From an uncultured Arcanobacterium sp. (GTDB lineage: Bacteria; Actinomycetota; Actinomycetes; Actinomycetales; Actinomycetaceae): a DNA stretch of 64,000 bases. Of the stretch, positions 54,347 to 63,324 are shown in pieces. A model generated the notes under the pieces. The model made no database searches. It was not told where the DNA came from and saw only the letters and a program-made list of their open reading frames with translations. The stretch is from NCBI GenBank assembly GCA_958428545.1, contig CAUAGM010000002.1:190936-254935 (forward strand), read 5' to 3'. Position numbers and translations under genes: made by a program. Positions within the stretch are counted from its first letter, which is position 1, and every line of letters starts with the position of its first letter.

Positions 54347-54358
54347 CGAATCTCCATT

Positions 54359-55645
54359 TCAATCTCGTTTCATACGGTTTTCGACTGCACGCTGTGCTTT
54401 TGCTGCACGCGCAGCGATATTTTCGGGACTTATAGTTGTGGCTGCTAACTGTCCGCACGCACCGTCGATATCGGCGCCGCGAGTATCGCGGATAGTCGTG
54501 GGAATTCCTGCATCAACGAGCGTCTGCATAAATTTCTGTTGAGCATATTTCGTGCTGGCAGTCCAAATACTTCCAGGAGTTGGGTTAAGCGGAATCGGGT
54601 TAATATGCACCCAGCCACGTCCGCGAGAATTGAGTTCTCGAGCCAAAAGTTCGGCACGCCACGGGTGATCGTTCATATCTTTAATAAGAGCATACTCAAT
54701 GCTCACGCGCCGCCCCGTACGCACAAAATAATACCGTGACGCATCCAGCAACTCTCCCACTTTGTAGCGAGAATTGATCGGAATAAGATCATCACGCAAA
54801 TCATCATCAGGCGCATGGAGAGAAACGGCAAGAGTGAGCGGTAAACCCAGCTCAGCTAATTTATTGATACCCGGAACGATACCTACAGTCGATACGGTGA
54901 GGTGACGCGCAGACAAACCGAAGCCTTCAGGAGCTGGCTCAGTGAGGCGCCGTATCGCCTCCGTCACCGCCTTATAATTGGCAAGCGGTTCTCCCATTCC
55001 CATAAAAACAATGTTGGAAACGTACCGAGATTCTGCTATACCGTCTGCTTTGGGCGCGGATGAAGATGATTTCGCTGATTGGGCAGGCTTCGGGCGCTTA
55101 AGCATACCTTCGCGTACCATCAGCATATTGAGCCGCACTTGCTCCACGATTTCAGCAGCAGTGAGATTACGCATCAACCCACCCTGCCCTGTCGCACAGA
55201 AAGGGCACGCCATACCACACCCTGCTTGAGAAGAGATACACAGGGTCGTGCGGTCTGGATATGCCATCAGCACACTCTCAACTACAGCCCCATCAAATAA
55301 GCTCCATAAACTCTTAATCGTTGTACCGCCATCGGCCACTTGAGATTTGACGAGCGTAAGGAGCGGAGGAAAGAGCTCTCGAGCAAGCGCTTCTCGCTGA
55401 GCAGCTGGAATATCGCTCATCTGCTGGGTATCTGCGCATAGGCGATCGAAATAGTGGCGTGAAAGCTGATCGGCACGAAATGCCGGATAGCCTAGATCGT
55501 GCACAATGCTACGGCGCTCGTCACGAGAAAGATCAGCCAGATGAGTACCAGGCTTGCCGAATTTTTTTTCGTTAAACGTCAGCACTGGGCGCTCGCCATG
55601 CTCAACGCGAGGCAAAACTTGCGGTTTAGAATGAGTCGTCGTCAC
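54359..55645 (-). CDS. rlmN: Dual-specificity 23S rRNA/tRNA methyltransferase RlmN
   Basis: Radical SAM enzyme methylating C2 of A2503 in 23S rRNA and A37 in some tRNAs. In the 428-residue protein the radical SAM cluster cysteines are in CGMACPFCATG (CxxxCxxC). VFMGMGEPLANY and the C-terminal resolving Cys in DIDGACGQL follow. A Ser/Ala/Lys-rich insert (about 205-225) breaks the fold between motifs. The GTG at 55645 overlaps the cdsA stop (GTGA). Confidence 0.95.
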   Translation of the reverse strand: MTTTHSKPQVLPRVEHGERPVLTFNEKKFGKPGTHLADLSRDERRSIVHDLGYPAFRADQLSRHYFDRLCADTQQMSDIPAAQREALARELFPPLLTLVKSQVADGGTTIKSLWSLFDGAVVESVLMAYPDRTTLCISSQAGCGMACPFCATGQGGLMRNLTAAEIVEQVRLNMLMVREGMLKRPKPAQSAKSSSSAPKADGIAESRYVSNIVFMGMGEPLANYKAVTEAIRRLTEPAPEGFGLSARHLTVSTVGIVPGINKLAELGLPLTLAVSLHAPDDDLRDDLIPINSRYKVGELLDASRYYFVRTGRRVSIEYALIKDMNDHPWRAELLARELNSRGRGWVHINPIPLNPTPGSIWTASTKYAQQKFMQTLVDAGIPTTIRDTRGADIDGACGQLAATTISPENIAARAAKAQRAVENRMKRD

Positions 55646-56583
55646 AGCGTCACCCCATAGGCAACTGCATACAGCAGATAAAAGAATGGTGCACAGAAAA
55701 GCATCGCGTCGATACGATCAAGCATTCCGCCATGCCCAGGGAAAATTGTGCCCATATCTTTAATGCCTAGCTCTCGCTTGAGGAGCGATTCCGAAAAATC
55801 ACCCATTGTTGCAAGTATGGGAGTGACGATAGAGAAAATCACAACCCACCGCCAGCTCATACCTAATGCAAAATAGACGAGCATCCAGCTTCCCAAAGCA
55901 GACAAAAGCACAGACCCTAAAAATCCCTCCCAAGATTTCTTAGGAGAAATAGAGGGGGCAATCGGATGTTTGCCTATGGCGATACCTAGAGCAAGACCTC
56001 CTGTATCTGAAGCTGCTGGCAGCAAAATAAGGGTTGCAATGCACCACGAACCATTGGGCAAATCGCTCATAGCAATAACGAAAACGCCGCAAAAAACTAT
56101 CCACGCATAAACGAATACGGCAATAACAGCAGCTCGCGCAGCATCTGGATGCGGAGAAAAAAGACGCCATATAGCCACAATAAAAGACGTGAAAGAAAAG
56201 AGCACAAAGCCTTCGTGAATACCTCCGATATAAGTAGCAGCGACCACTAAGATGATCCCTACCAGCATCGGAGTCAATGGAATGTGAATATCTTTCACTA
56301 AAAATGCACCAGTAGCCTCCCAGAGCCCGATTGAAAAAGCGATGAGCGCAAGAAGAACGAACCAGACAGGATTAAACGCCAAAGAAAGCACAACAACACC
56401 CAAAAGCGTGCATGCAGTCACAACTGCAACTGGCATATTCCGCCCTGCTCGGGAAGTAGATTTTTGCACAGGCTGAGGGGGGTGCGGAGTGATAGCTGCC
56501 CAAAAATCTCCTACATGAATCCCGTCTGCATCATGATCGTTCACATGCATATTCTGACGTGGCCGAACTTTAATACTTCGCAT
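55642..56583 (-). CDS. cdsA: Phosphatidate cytidylyltransferase
   Basis: Makes CDP-diacylglycerol for phospholipid synthesis. The 313-residue protein has about eight membrane helices. The family signature near the C terminus spans SPKKSWEGFLGS and GDFSESLLKRELGIKDMG, with FPGHGGMLDRIDA following. An extended hydrophilic N terminus (about 1-50) precedes the first helix, and ATG at codon 12 is an alternative start. It lies 29 bases after frr and overlaps rlmN. Confidence 0.94.
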   Translation of the reverse strand: MRSIKVRPRQNMHVNDHDADGIHVGDFWAAITPHPPQPVQKSTSRAGRNMPVAVVTACTLLGVVVLSLAFNPVWFVLLALIAFSIGLWEATGAFLVKDIHIPLTPMLVGIILVVAATYIGGIHEGFVLFSFTSFIVAIWRLFSPHPDAARAAVIAVFVYAWIVFCGVFVIAMSDLPNGSWCIATLILLPAASDTGGLALGIAIGKHPIAPSISPKKSWEGFLGSVLLSALGSWMLVYFALGMSWRWVVIFSIVTPILATMGDFSESLLKRELGIKDMGTIFPGHGGMLDRIDAMLFCAPFFYLLYAVAYGVTL

Positions 56584-56612
56584 ATATACCCATATACTCG
56601 CTTACTAAGGAT

Positions 56613-57170
56613 TCAGACCTCAAGAAGTTCTTTCTCTTTGCTATCGAGCATGGAATCTACTTGATCCACAAATTTCTTTGTGAGGGAATCGAGTTCTTTT
56701 TCTGCGCGAGCCACATCGTCTTCGCCGGCCTCGCCATCTTTCTTAATTTTATCAAGCTCGTCTTTTGCTTTACGACGCACACCGCGCACACTCACGCGAG
56801 CTTCTTCTGCCTTGGTTTTAGCAAGTTTCACATAATCTTTACGGCGTTCCTGCGTCAGCGGTGGCATATTGATACGCAAAATCTGCCCGTCATCTGTAGG
56901 ATTGACGCCGAGATCGGATTCAGCAATCGCCTTCTCAATATCACGCATTGCGCTGCGGTCATACGGCGTAATAATCACTGTGCGCGCTTCTGGAATACTT
57001 ACAGTTGCAAGCTGTTGAAGCGGTGTTGGCGCTCCGTAGTATTCTACGATCAGCGAGGTAAACATCTCTGGATTTGCTCGCCCTGATCTAATTTTTTGGA
57101 AATCACTGCGCGCTACTTCGAGCGCTTTTTCCATCTTTTCTTCTGCCTCAAGAAGTACGTCATCAATCAT
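56613..57170 (-). CDS. frr: Ribosome recycling factor
   Basis: 185 residues of the tRNA-mimic factor that splits post-termination ribosomes with EF-G. RSGRANPEMF, YYGAPTPLQQLA, ITPYDRSAMRDIEKAI and the hinge INMPPLTQERRKDYVK are all present. AAGGA lies seven bases before the ATG. It follows pyrH across a 157-base gap and precedes cdsA. Confidence 0.97.
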   Translation of the reverse strand: MIDDVLLEAEEKMEKALEVARSDFQKIRSGRANPEMFTSLIVEYYGAPTPLQQLATVSIPEARTVIITPYDRSAMRDIEKAIAESDLGVNPTDDGQILRINMPPLTQERRKDYVKLAKTKAEEARVSVRGVRRKAKDELDKIKKDGEAGEDDVARAEKELDSLTKKFVDQVDSMLDSKEKELLEV

Positions 57171-57327
57171 CGTATATCCTTATATATCCGCTATTTTCGT
57201 TGTCGTTTGCCTACACATTTGCCAAGTGTTCGTCTATGCGCTTACCTATTGTGCTATCTTGCACTGTGTAGTGCTGTGTGCATACATGCACGTAACGTAT
57301 CTGACCCGCACTGCGTAAGCATAAACG

Positions 57328-58056
57328 TCACTCAGTTACTAGAGTACCGATTTTTTCACCGCGCAGAGCGCGAGTCACGTTACCGGGAGTCGTCATCCCA
57401 AAAACGCGCATTCGCATACCATTATCTTGGCACAGCGAGAAAGCAGCAGCATCAACCACTTTTAATCCGCGCCGCAACGCCTCCTCATAGGTGAGGCAAT
57501 CGAGTTTCGTCGCTGAGGGATCCTTACGAGGATCTGCCGTATACACACCATCCACACCATTTTTTCCAACGAGCAGTTCATCGCAGCGCAACTCTAATGC
57601 CCGCTGGGCAGATACAGTATCTGTAGAAAAGAACGGCATACCAGCACCAGCACCAAATATCACCACGCGCCCCTTTTCAAGGTGACGAATAGCTCGCAGC
57701 GGAATATACGGCTCCGCAACTTGAGTCATCGTAATCGCACTTTGAACACGTGTCGGCACTCCTGAACGTTCAAGGAAATCCTGAAGAGCCACCGCATTAA
57801 TAACTGTACCAAGCATTCCCATATAGTCTGCCCGAGCGCGATCCATGCCATTCTCCTGAAGTTCCACACCTCGGAAGAAATTACCACCGCCTACCACGAT
57901 ACCTACCTGCACGCCATCTGCCACAGCATGCGCAATCTGCTCCGAAATTCCAGTGAGAACGCCAGTATCTAAACCAATAGCACCCCCGCCAAAAACTTCT
58001 CCTGAAAGTTTCAACAATACGCGTCTGCGCGAATCGTGATTCCAATCGCCTTCCAC
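57328..58056 (-). CDS. pyrH: Uridylate kinase
   Basis: UMP to UDP. The 242-residue amino acid kinase fold has LLKLSGEVFGG, VVGGGNFFRGVE, RADYMGMLGTVINA, GNGV-type VGKNGVDGVYTADPRKD and the end GEKIGTLV. GTG at 58056 is preferred because GGAAGGA lies six bases upstream; ATG at 58062 would abut that site, and TTG at 58071 is also in frame. rpsB-tsf, the usual upstream neighbours, are absent: a divergent MFS gene lies there instead. Confidence 0.94.
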   Translation of the reverse strand: MEGDWNHDSRRRVLLKLSGEVFGGGAIGLDTGVLTGISEQIAHAVADGVQVGIVVGGGNFFRGVELQENGMDRARADYMGMLGTVINAVALQDFLERSGVPTRVQSAITMTQVAEPYIPLRAIRHLEKGRVVIFGAGAGMPFFSTDTVSAQRALELRCDELLVGKNGVDGVYTADPRKDPSATKLDCLTYEEALRRGLKVVDAAAFSLCQDNGMRMRVFGMTTPGNVTRALRGEKIGTLVTE

Positions 58057-58215
58057 TCTCATTCCTTCCAACGGTAGGTATATGCCACGTACATTTTACC
58101 CCAATAACTGCGAGGAAATGCACACGCACACGAGAGAAGAATTTTGGGCATTATCAACTAAACTTTGTGAAGTTTGAAAAGAATGATATGGGATAGATAG
58201 AAATAGAGACAGACG

Positions 58216-59853
58216 ATGAACGGTACCTACGAAGACGAAAACAAAAATGAAACCGACCACAGCAACGCTCACAGCAGCGATACTATCAACTCTCCAAACG
58301 CCAAGATGAGAGATTCCAGCAGCATTCAAGTACCAGGAGCCTCTAGAATCTACAGCAGAAAGAAGCTTCTTTTTGTGCTTCTTCTACCTTTACTGATGTC
58401 TCTTATGCAAGTGGGATCTGTCAATACTGTGCTCAACACAATGCAGGATGCTTTAGATGCCACAGACGCTCAGCTCCAGTGGATTATTTCTGGATATTCT
58501 CTCGTTATCGGAATCACACTTGTGCCTTCGGGAAGGATCGGAGATATTTTTGGTCGTTCCAGCACATTTATCGTCGGACTAGCCATCTTTTCACTGGCTT
58601 CTTTTTCTATCGGGTTCGCTGCAGATGCCACGACGGTTAATCTTCTTCGCATAGCTCAAGGCATTGGTGCAGGTATCCTCTCTCCACAAATCAACGGGCT
58701 TATTCAGGAACACTTCACAGGCACAGCACGGGCGCGCGCTTTCGCTCTCATGGGTTTAGTGATTGCCGCAAGTTTTGCTGCAGGGCCAGTAATGAGCGGA
58801 ACAACCGTCGCCCTCTTCGGAGAATCAATCGGCTGGCGCATGAGCTTCTGGCTCAACTTTCCGCTTGGAATAATCGGAATTATCCTTTCATTCTTCTGGC
58901 TTCCTTTCGGGAAAGAACGCCGCACAATCGGGGCACACAAAGATGAAGCTCAACACGAATATGAAGAGCGCGAAAAACAGTATGGGCGATCTCCCGCCAA
59001 GCGCGCATCAAGCTGGAAAAATATTGATCTCGACCCAATCGGTATGCTGATTCTCTGTATATGCGTAGTGTGCATAATGCTGCCATTTATGATTTCAGGC
59101 TCCCCCTGGCGCTTCCTCATATGCGGCTGCGGAATTATTCTTTTGGTTCTCTGGGTACTCTGGGAGAAAAACTATAAAGCCCGCGGAAAGTTCCCTCAGG
59201 TAGATCTTGCTCTTTTCTCTATTGAAACCTACTCGTACTGCATGGCGGTCAGTGCAATCCAATTTTTGGGAATGACGTCAGTTTGGGTAATACTTTCAAT
59301 GTTTTTCCAATCTGCTCTTGGAGCATCGGCCTTGGTATATTCACTCATCTCTTTGCCAAACGCATTAATCTCTGCGGTCACCTCTGTATGGTCGGGCAAA
59401 TACACTATTGAGCACGGGCGCGCTATCCAAGCGGTTTCTTTGGCAGTATACACATCCGGCGTAATTGGATGTATTGCACTCGCATACCCTGCTTATCATG
59501 GCGCATCTGTCTGGTGGTATATCGCACCTACATTTTTAATGGGTATCGGCGGTGGCTCTCTAGGCTCTGCGAACCAAACGCAATCTATGCTTGACGTGCC
59601 TGTCAAAGAAGGCGGCACAGCAGGCGGCGTATTTCAAACCGCTCAGCGTATGACTACTGCTATAGGCATTGCTATTATCACAGCTGTTTTCTTTGCGGTA
59701 CGCGGCAGCGCAGCGCCGCCAGCAGGTGATATTCGATGGTTCTTTGGCTTGGCTGCTGCTCTTGGCGTGAGCGCACTCTTCCTTGCTATTGCAACGATTG
59801 TGGCGTTTGTCTTTTGGCGAAAGCAACCAAAAGACACATGCATAGCTCAGTAG
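58216..59853 (+). CDS. MFS drug transporter, DHA2 (14-helix) family
   Basis: 545 residues. A hydrophilic N terminus of about 48 residues (Asn/Ser/Asp-rich) precedes 14 predicted helices. Motif A (GRIGDIFGRSS, near 103) and LLRIAQGIGAGILSPQINGLI are typical of EmrB/QacA-like proton-driven efflux. GIGGGSLGSANQTQSMLDVP lies late, as in this family. Substrate unknown. No convincing ribosome site precedes the ATG. It is divergent from pyrH and is probably an acquired or lineage-specific gene between core genes. Confidence 0.88.
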   Translation: MNGTYEDENKNETDHSNAHSSDTINSPNAKMRDSSSIQVPGASRIYSRKKLLFVLLLPLLMSLMQVGSVNTVLNTMQDALDATDAQLQWIISGYSLVIGITLVPSGRIGDIFGRSSTFIVGLAIFSLASFSIGFAADATTVNLLRIAQGIGAGILSPQINGLIQEHFTGTARARAFALMGLVIAASFAAGPVMSGTTVALFGESIGWRMSFWLNFPLGIIGIILSFFWLPFGKERRTIGAHKDEAQHEYEEREKQYGRSPAKRASSWKNIDLDPIGMLILCICVVCIMLPFMISGSPWRFLICGCGIILLVLWVLWEKNYKARGKFPQVDLALFSIETYSYCMAVSAIQFLGMTSVWVILSMFFQSALGASALVYSLISLPNALISAVTSVWSGKYTIEHGRAIQAVSLAVYTSGVIGCIALAYPAYHGASVWWYIAPTFLMGIGGGSLGSANQTQSMLDVPVKEGGTAGGVFQTAQRMTTAIGIAIITAVFFAVRGSAAPPAGDIRWFFGLAAALGVSALFLAIATIVAFVFWRKQPKDTCIAQ

Positions 59854-59928
59854 AGCCATGCTGGGAGCATACAGGCGAGTGCATATTTACCTTTTCAGTA
59901 TGCACACTCCTCCGTATCACCTGCGCCT

Positions 59929-59937
59929 CCCCCCCCC
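59929..59937. repeat. C9 homopolymer
   Basis: Nine consecutive C about 75 bases beyond the MFS stop, in the convergent intergenic region. Here it is not placed upstream of a start codon. Confidence 0.8.
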
Positions 59938-60164
59938 TCCTCTTCAGCGGATGCACTCACACTATACGTAAGGCAGAAAACACCTGCATTGTTTGTGAAG
60001 CAAGAAGAGCAAGAATGAAGCCGTCGCTCTACATCGCTTTCAGAAGAAGGAGGAGAGGGAGCAAGATCACTGCAAGAATCGGATTGCTTGAAATCCTACA
60101 GACTGCCTGAGAATCAATAGCTAGACCACCTGAGAAGCTATACCTTTTACAGAAAGGTGCACTG

Positions 60165-60196
60165 TGCGCCGCACGCACCCTGCGCCGCACGCACCC
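60165..60196. repeat. Perfect 16-bp tandem duplication
   Basis: TGCGCCGCACGCACCC at 60165-60180 is repeated exactly at 60181-60196, downstream of glmM. Confidence 0.8.
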
Positions 60197-60246
60197 TTTG
60201 CAGCACACGCTCTCTTTGATATGCGTGCCATTAAGTGCGAGCAAAA

Positions 60247-61578
60247 TCAGATCGCTAGCTTAGTGCGCACAACATCTGCTAATTCATGAGCACACTCGTC
60301 AGCTTCCTCTTGCGTCCCTGCTTCTACCATTACTCGAATAAGCGGTTCTGTACCTGAAGCACGCAGCAGCACTCGCCCCGTCTCTCCCAGCTTGTTTTCA
60401 AGATCGGCAACCTCATGAGCGAGATCCTCAACGCGATTCTTGTCTACACCTTTTACGTTAATAAGAGTTTGTGGCAGCATTTTAACGAAACTCACCATCT
60501 CGGCAAGTGATTTCTTTTCACGAGCCACTGCGCTCGCAACTAATACTGCTGTAAGAGTACCGTCACCAGTTGTCGCATGATCGAGGTTAATCACATGCCC
60601 GCTCTGCTCGCCGCCGATATTATATCCATGTGCAAGCATCTCTTCGAGCACATAACGATCCCCGACTTTTGTAGAAATCGTTTTAATACCTTTTTCACGC
60701 ATAGCAAGATGCAGCCCAAGGTTACTCATCACAGTGAGAACTAGAGTATTTCTCTTGAGCCGCCCGTCATTCTTCATTGAAACTGCAAGCATACCCATAA
60801 TCTGATCGCCATTAATCAGATTTCCCTCATGATCAACGGCTAAGCAACGGTCGGCGTCACCGTCAAATGCAAACCCAAAATCTGCACCGGTTGCAACAGT
60901 GAGTGCCTGGAGCTGCTCGGGATGCGTAGACCCAGCTTTATCGTTAATATTTCGCCCATCTGGAGCAGCATTAATCACCACAACGTCTGCCCCGAGTTTT
61001 TGAAATACGCGGGGAGCAACATCACTTGCGGCACCGTTCGCGCAGTCGAGTGCAATGCGCAACCCGTGCAAATCATGCCCACAACGAATGAGATGATCTA
61101 TATAGAAGCGATCACTCACAGTTGATGTTTCACCAATGAATCCAACGTCAGCTCCAGTTGGGCGTTCCCATTCCTCACCAAGGATATTTTGTATTTCGTC
61201 TTCTAACGCATCTGGCAACTTGAAGCCATCACCATTGATGAACTTAATGCCGTTATCATGAAATGGATTATGGCTTGCTGAGATTACCACGCCTAAATCG
61301 TAATCTTCCTCAGCAGTGAGATAAGCAACTCCAGGAGTTGGAATCTCGCCCACATGCTCTACATCAACGCCAGCACTTGCAAGCCCTGCAGCGACTGCCT
61401 GCCCCAGCAATCCCGAGCTCTGGCGAGTATCTTGCCCAATAATAGCTTTTGGACGATGCCCTAGGTTATTTTTTGCAAGCACACGCGCGGCTGCTTCACC
61501 AAGCTGGAGCGCTAATCCAGCTGTGAGCTCTTTATTGGCTAGGCCTCGCACACCATCAGTACCAAATAGTCGTGCCAT
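60247..61578 (-). CDS. glmM: Phosphoglucosamine mutase
   Basis: Interconverts glucosamine-6-P and -1-P for UDP-GlcNAc. The 443-residue protein starts LFGTDGVRG. The phosphoserine loop is VISASHNPFHDNG, the Mg2+ loop DGDADRC, the sugar loop GGEQSGH and the phosphate-binding RASGTEPLIRVM. GAGGA lies five bases before the ATG. It follows rplM-rpsI, as in mycobacteria, but a strong terminator lies between rpsI and glmM, so glmM needs its own promoter. Confidence 0.97.
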   Translation of the reverse strand: MARLFGTDGVRGLANKELTAGLALQLGEAAARVLAKNNLGHRPKAIIGQDTRQSSGLLGQAVAAGLASAGVDVEHVGEIPTPGVAYLTAEEDYDLGVVISASHNPFHDNGIKFINGDGFKLPDALEDEIQNILGEEWERPTGADVGFIGETSTVSDRFYIDHLIRCGHDLHGLRIALDCANGAASDVAPRVFQKLGADVVVINAAPDGRNINDKAGSTHPEQLQALTVATGADFGFAFDGDADRCLAVDHEGNLINGDQIMGMLAVSMKNDGRLKRNTLVLTVMSNLGLHLAMREKGIKTISTKVGDRYVLEEMLAHGYNIGGEQSGHVINLDHATTGDGTLTAVLVASAVAREKKSLAEMVSFVKMLPQTLINVKGVDKNRVEDLAHEVADLENKLGETGRVLLRASGTEPLIRVMVEAGTQEEADECAHELADVVRTKLAI

Positions 61579-61824
61579 TATTTCCTCGTTTCACCATTTC
61601 GCAATTCGAATAATGAGTTCATTCTAGATTCTAGTGCAAAGGATCGGTCTCATATTCGAAATTCAAGCTCTTTTACGCATACTGGATAAGTATATTAGCG
61701 AGTGCACTTTCCCCTTCTTTTCTTTCTGCGCCGCTAGCCCAACCTTTCTTCATGCTTATTTATTTTCTTTTCCTGAAGATCTTTTCTGACGGCTACCTTT
61801 TATTTCTCTTCGTGATTGTATGCA

Positions 61825-61850
61825 AAAGAGGCTCCCATAGGGAGCCTCTT
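61825..61850 (-). terminator. Rho-independent terminator after rpsI
   Basis: A perfect 11-bp stem (61826-61836 with 61840-61850) with a three-base loop is followed on the minus strand by a T run. It lies 17 bases beyond the rpsI stop. It is the clearest terminator in the window. Confidence 0.85.
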
Positions 61851-61867
61851 TCCTTAAAAGCTGAAAA

Positions 61868-62371
61868 TCAGCGCTTGCTGAACTGCGAAGCTTTACGAGC
61901 TTTCTTCAAGCCAGCCTTCTTACGCTCAACTGTACGAGCATCGCGCGTAAGGAAACCAGCCTTCTTCAAGGATGGTCGATTCGCCTCACGATCAATCTCG
62001 TTGAGTGCACGTGCAATGCCTAAACGCAATGCGCCAGCCTGCCCAGATGGACCGCCGCCATTGATGCGAGCAATCACATCGAAACGACCATCGAGGTCAA
62101 GCAGCACAAATGGCGAATGTACAAGCTGCTGATGAATTTTATTTGGGAAGTAATCTTCGAGCGTGCGCCCGTTAATCTTCCATTCACCTGTGCCTGGCAC
62201 GAGGCGCACGCGAGCAATAGCTTCCTTGCGGCGCCCAAGACCTTGCCCAGGAGCTGTAATAGAGGCGCCTTTACCAGCACCTGATTCTTTCGGAGCTTCA
62301 GTCTCCGTTGTGTACGAGCTTGGAGTGATTTCTTCCATCTCCAACTCTTCGGTTGCGGTGGTCTCAGCCAC
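61868..62371 (-). CDS. rpsI: 30S ribosomal protein S9
   Basis: 167 residues. The S9 core starts at GQGLGRRKEAIARVRLVPGTG. INGGGPSGQAGALRLGIARAL and the basic tail ending KARKASQFSKR, whose last Arg reaches the P site, are present. An acidic, disordered N-terminal extension of about 42 residues precedes the core, as in many actinobacteria. GTG start with AAGGAG four bases upstream. Second gene of rplM-rpsI. Confidence 0.97.
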   Translation of the reverse strand: MAETTATEELEMEEITPSSYTTETEAPKESGAGKGASITAPGQGLGRRKEAIARVRLVPGTGEWKINGRTLEDYFPNKIHQQLVHSPFVLLDLDGRFDVIARINGGGPSGQAGALRLGIARALNEIDREANRPSLKKAGFLTRDARTVERKKAGLKKARKASQFSKR

Positions 62372-62453
62372 GATTCTCCTTAAAATTTTGCGGTCTGCTT
62401 CATCTGCTTAATAGGCATACCCTCAGCTAAGATTCTCAGCAACCGCCATGCGG

Positions 62454-62903
62454 TCACTTCGATTGTGTAGCTTTCGTGAGCTCATAAGGCACTGGATTCT
62501 GCCCAGCATGTGGATGCTCAGAACCGCGGTAAACCTTGAGCTTTGTGAGCTGTGTACGCCCGAGAGAAGTCTTCGGAAGCATGCCAGCAACGGCTTTCAT
62601 AACAGCCTTTTCAGGCTTAGTTGCGAGAAGCTCTGCATAAGAGGTTGCTCGCAGACCACCTGGATAACCTGAATGGTGATATGCCATCTTCTGGGTCAAT
62701 TTCGCACCGGTAAGAGCAACTTTATCTGCATTGATTACGATAACGTAATCGCCAGTGTCTGCATGCGGAGCGAACTGGGGCTTATGCTTCCCACGGAGCA
62801 GGGTGGCAACATGAGTTGCCAAACGACCAAGGACGACGTCGGTAGCATCGATGATGTACCACTTCTTTTCCACGTCGCCGGGCTTAGGTGTATACGTGCG
62901 CAC
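62454..62903 (-). CDS. rplM: 50S ribosomal protein L13
   Basis: 149 residues: TYTPKPGDVEKKWYIIDATDVVLGRLA at the start (two segments), GDYVIVINADKVALTGAK, YHHSGYPGGL and AVAGMLPKTSLGR, then VYRGSEHPHAGQNP. The start is GTG at 62903 with a distant GAAGG upstream. First gene of rplM-rpsI, with an 82-base spacer. No L13 leader structure was recognised by eye. Confidence 0.97.
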   Translation of the reverse strand: MRTYTPKPGDVEKKWYIIDATDVVLGRLATHVATLLRGKHKPQFAPHADTGDYVIVINADKVALTGAKLTQKMAYHHSGYPGGLRATSYAELLATKPEKAVMKAVAGMLPKTSLGRTQLTKLKVYRGSEHPHAGQNPVPYELTKATQSK

Positions 62904-63324
62904 TGTACGTAGCCTTCGTTTCTATGTTTGGAGCTGATCTTTTCAACGCCTTAGCAATGGCTTCTGCTTCGGCATTTCTCAGCTCGTCGGACTTCAAAAT
63001 CTTGCTATTGCTGTGCCTGCGAAGATGAGTGGGATAAATATCTGCGCATAGCTCACACAACGTTTACTCACTTTACTTGGCAATCAGCTGATGCGCAAAG
63101 TCTAGGCAATCCCGTGAGCAGATTCACGCACCTTATACATACGATCTTCGCCAGTGCACGGAAATTACTATCAGTATCTATTGCACGAATTATTGAGCGA
63201 GTAAGCAAAGCAGGCAAAGTATTTCATACAGTTTCAAGAAAACTGTATGCGAAACGAACGGCGCATAGCGAGCGATATCGTCTAGAGATTTTCTGGATTT
63301 TTCTGCACTCGCATTTTTCGAAAT
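62904..63324. other. 421-base region upstream of rplM, downstream of hsdS
   Basis: Presumably holds the rplM-rpsI promoter and leader. An open frame on the + strand (63114-63359) has no family features. No tRNA, terminator or attachment site was seen at this boundary between core DNA and the restriction gene. Confidence 0.5.

Larger units (their letters stand above)
59854..60246. other. 393-base intergenic region between MFS gene and glmM
   Basis: No gene is supported. It holds a short ATGCT/AGCAT hairpin after the MFS stop, a C9 tract and a perfect 16-bp tandem duplication. Both flanking genes end here (convergent). Confidence 0.6.
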
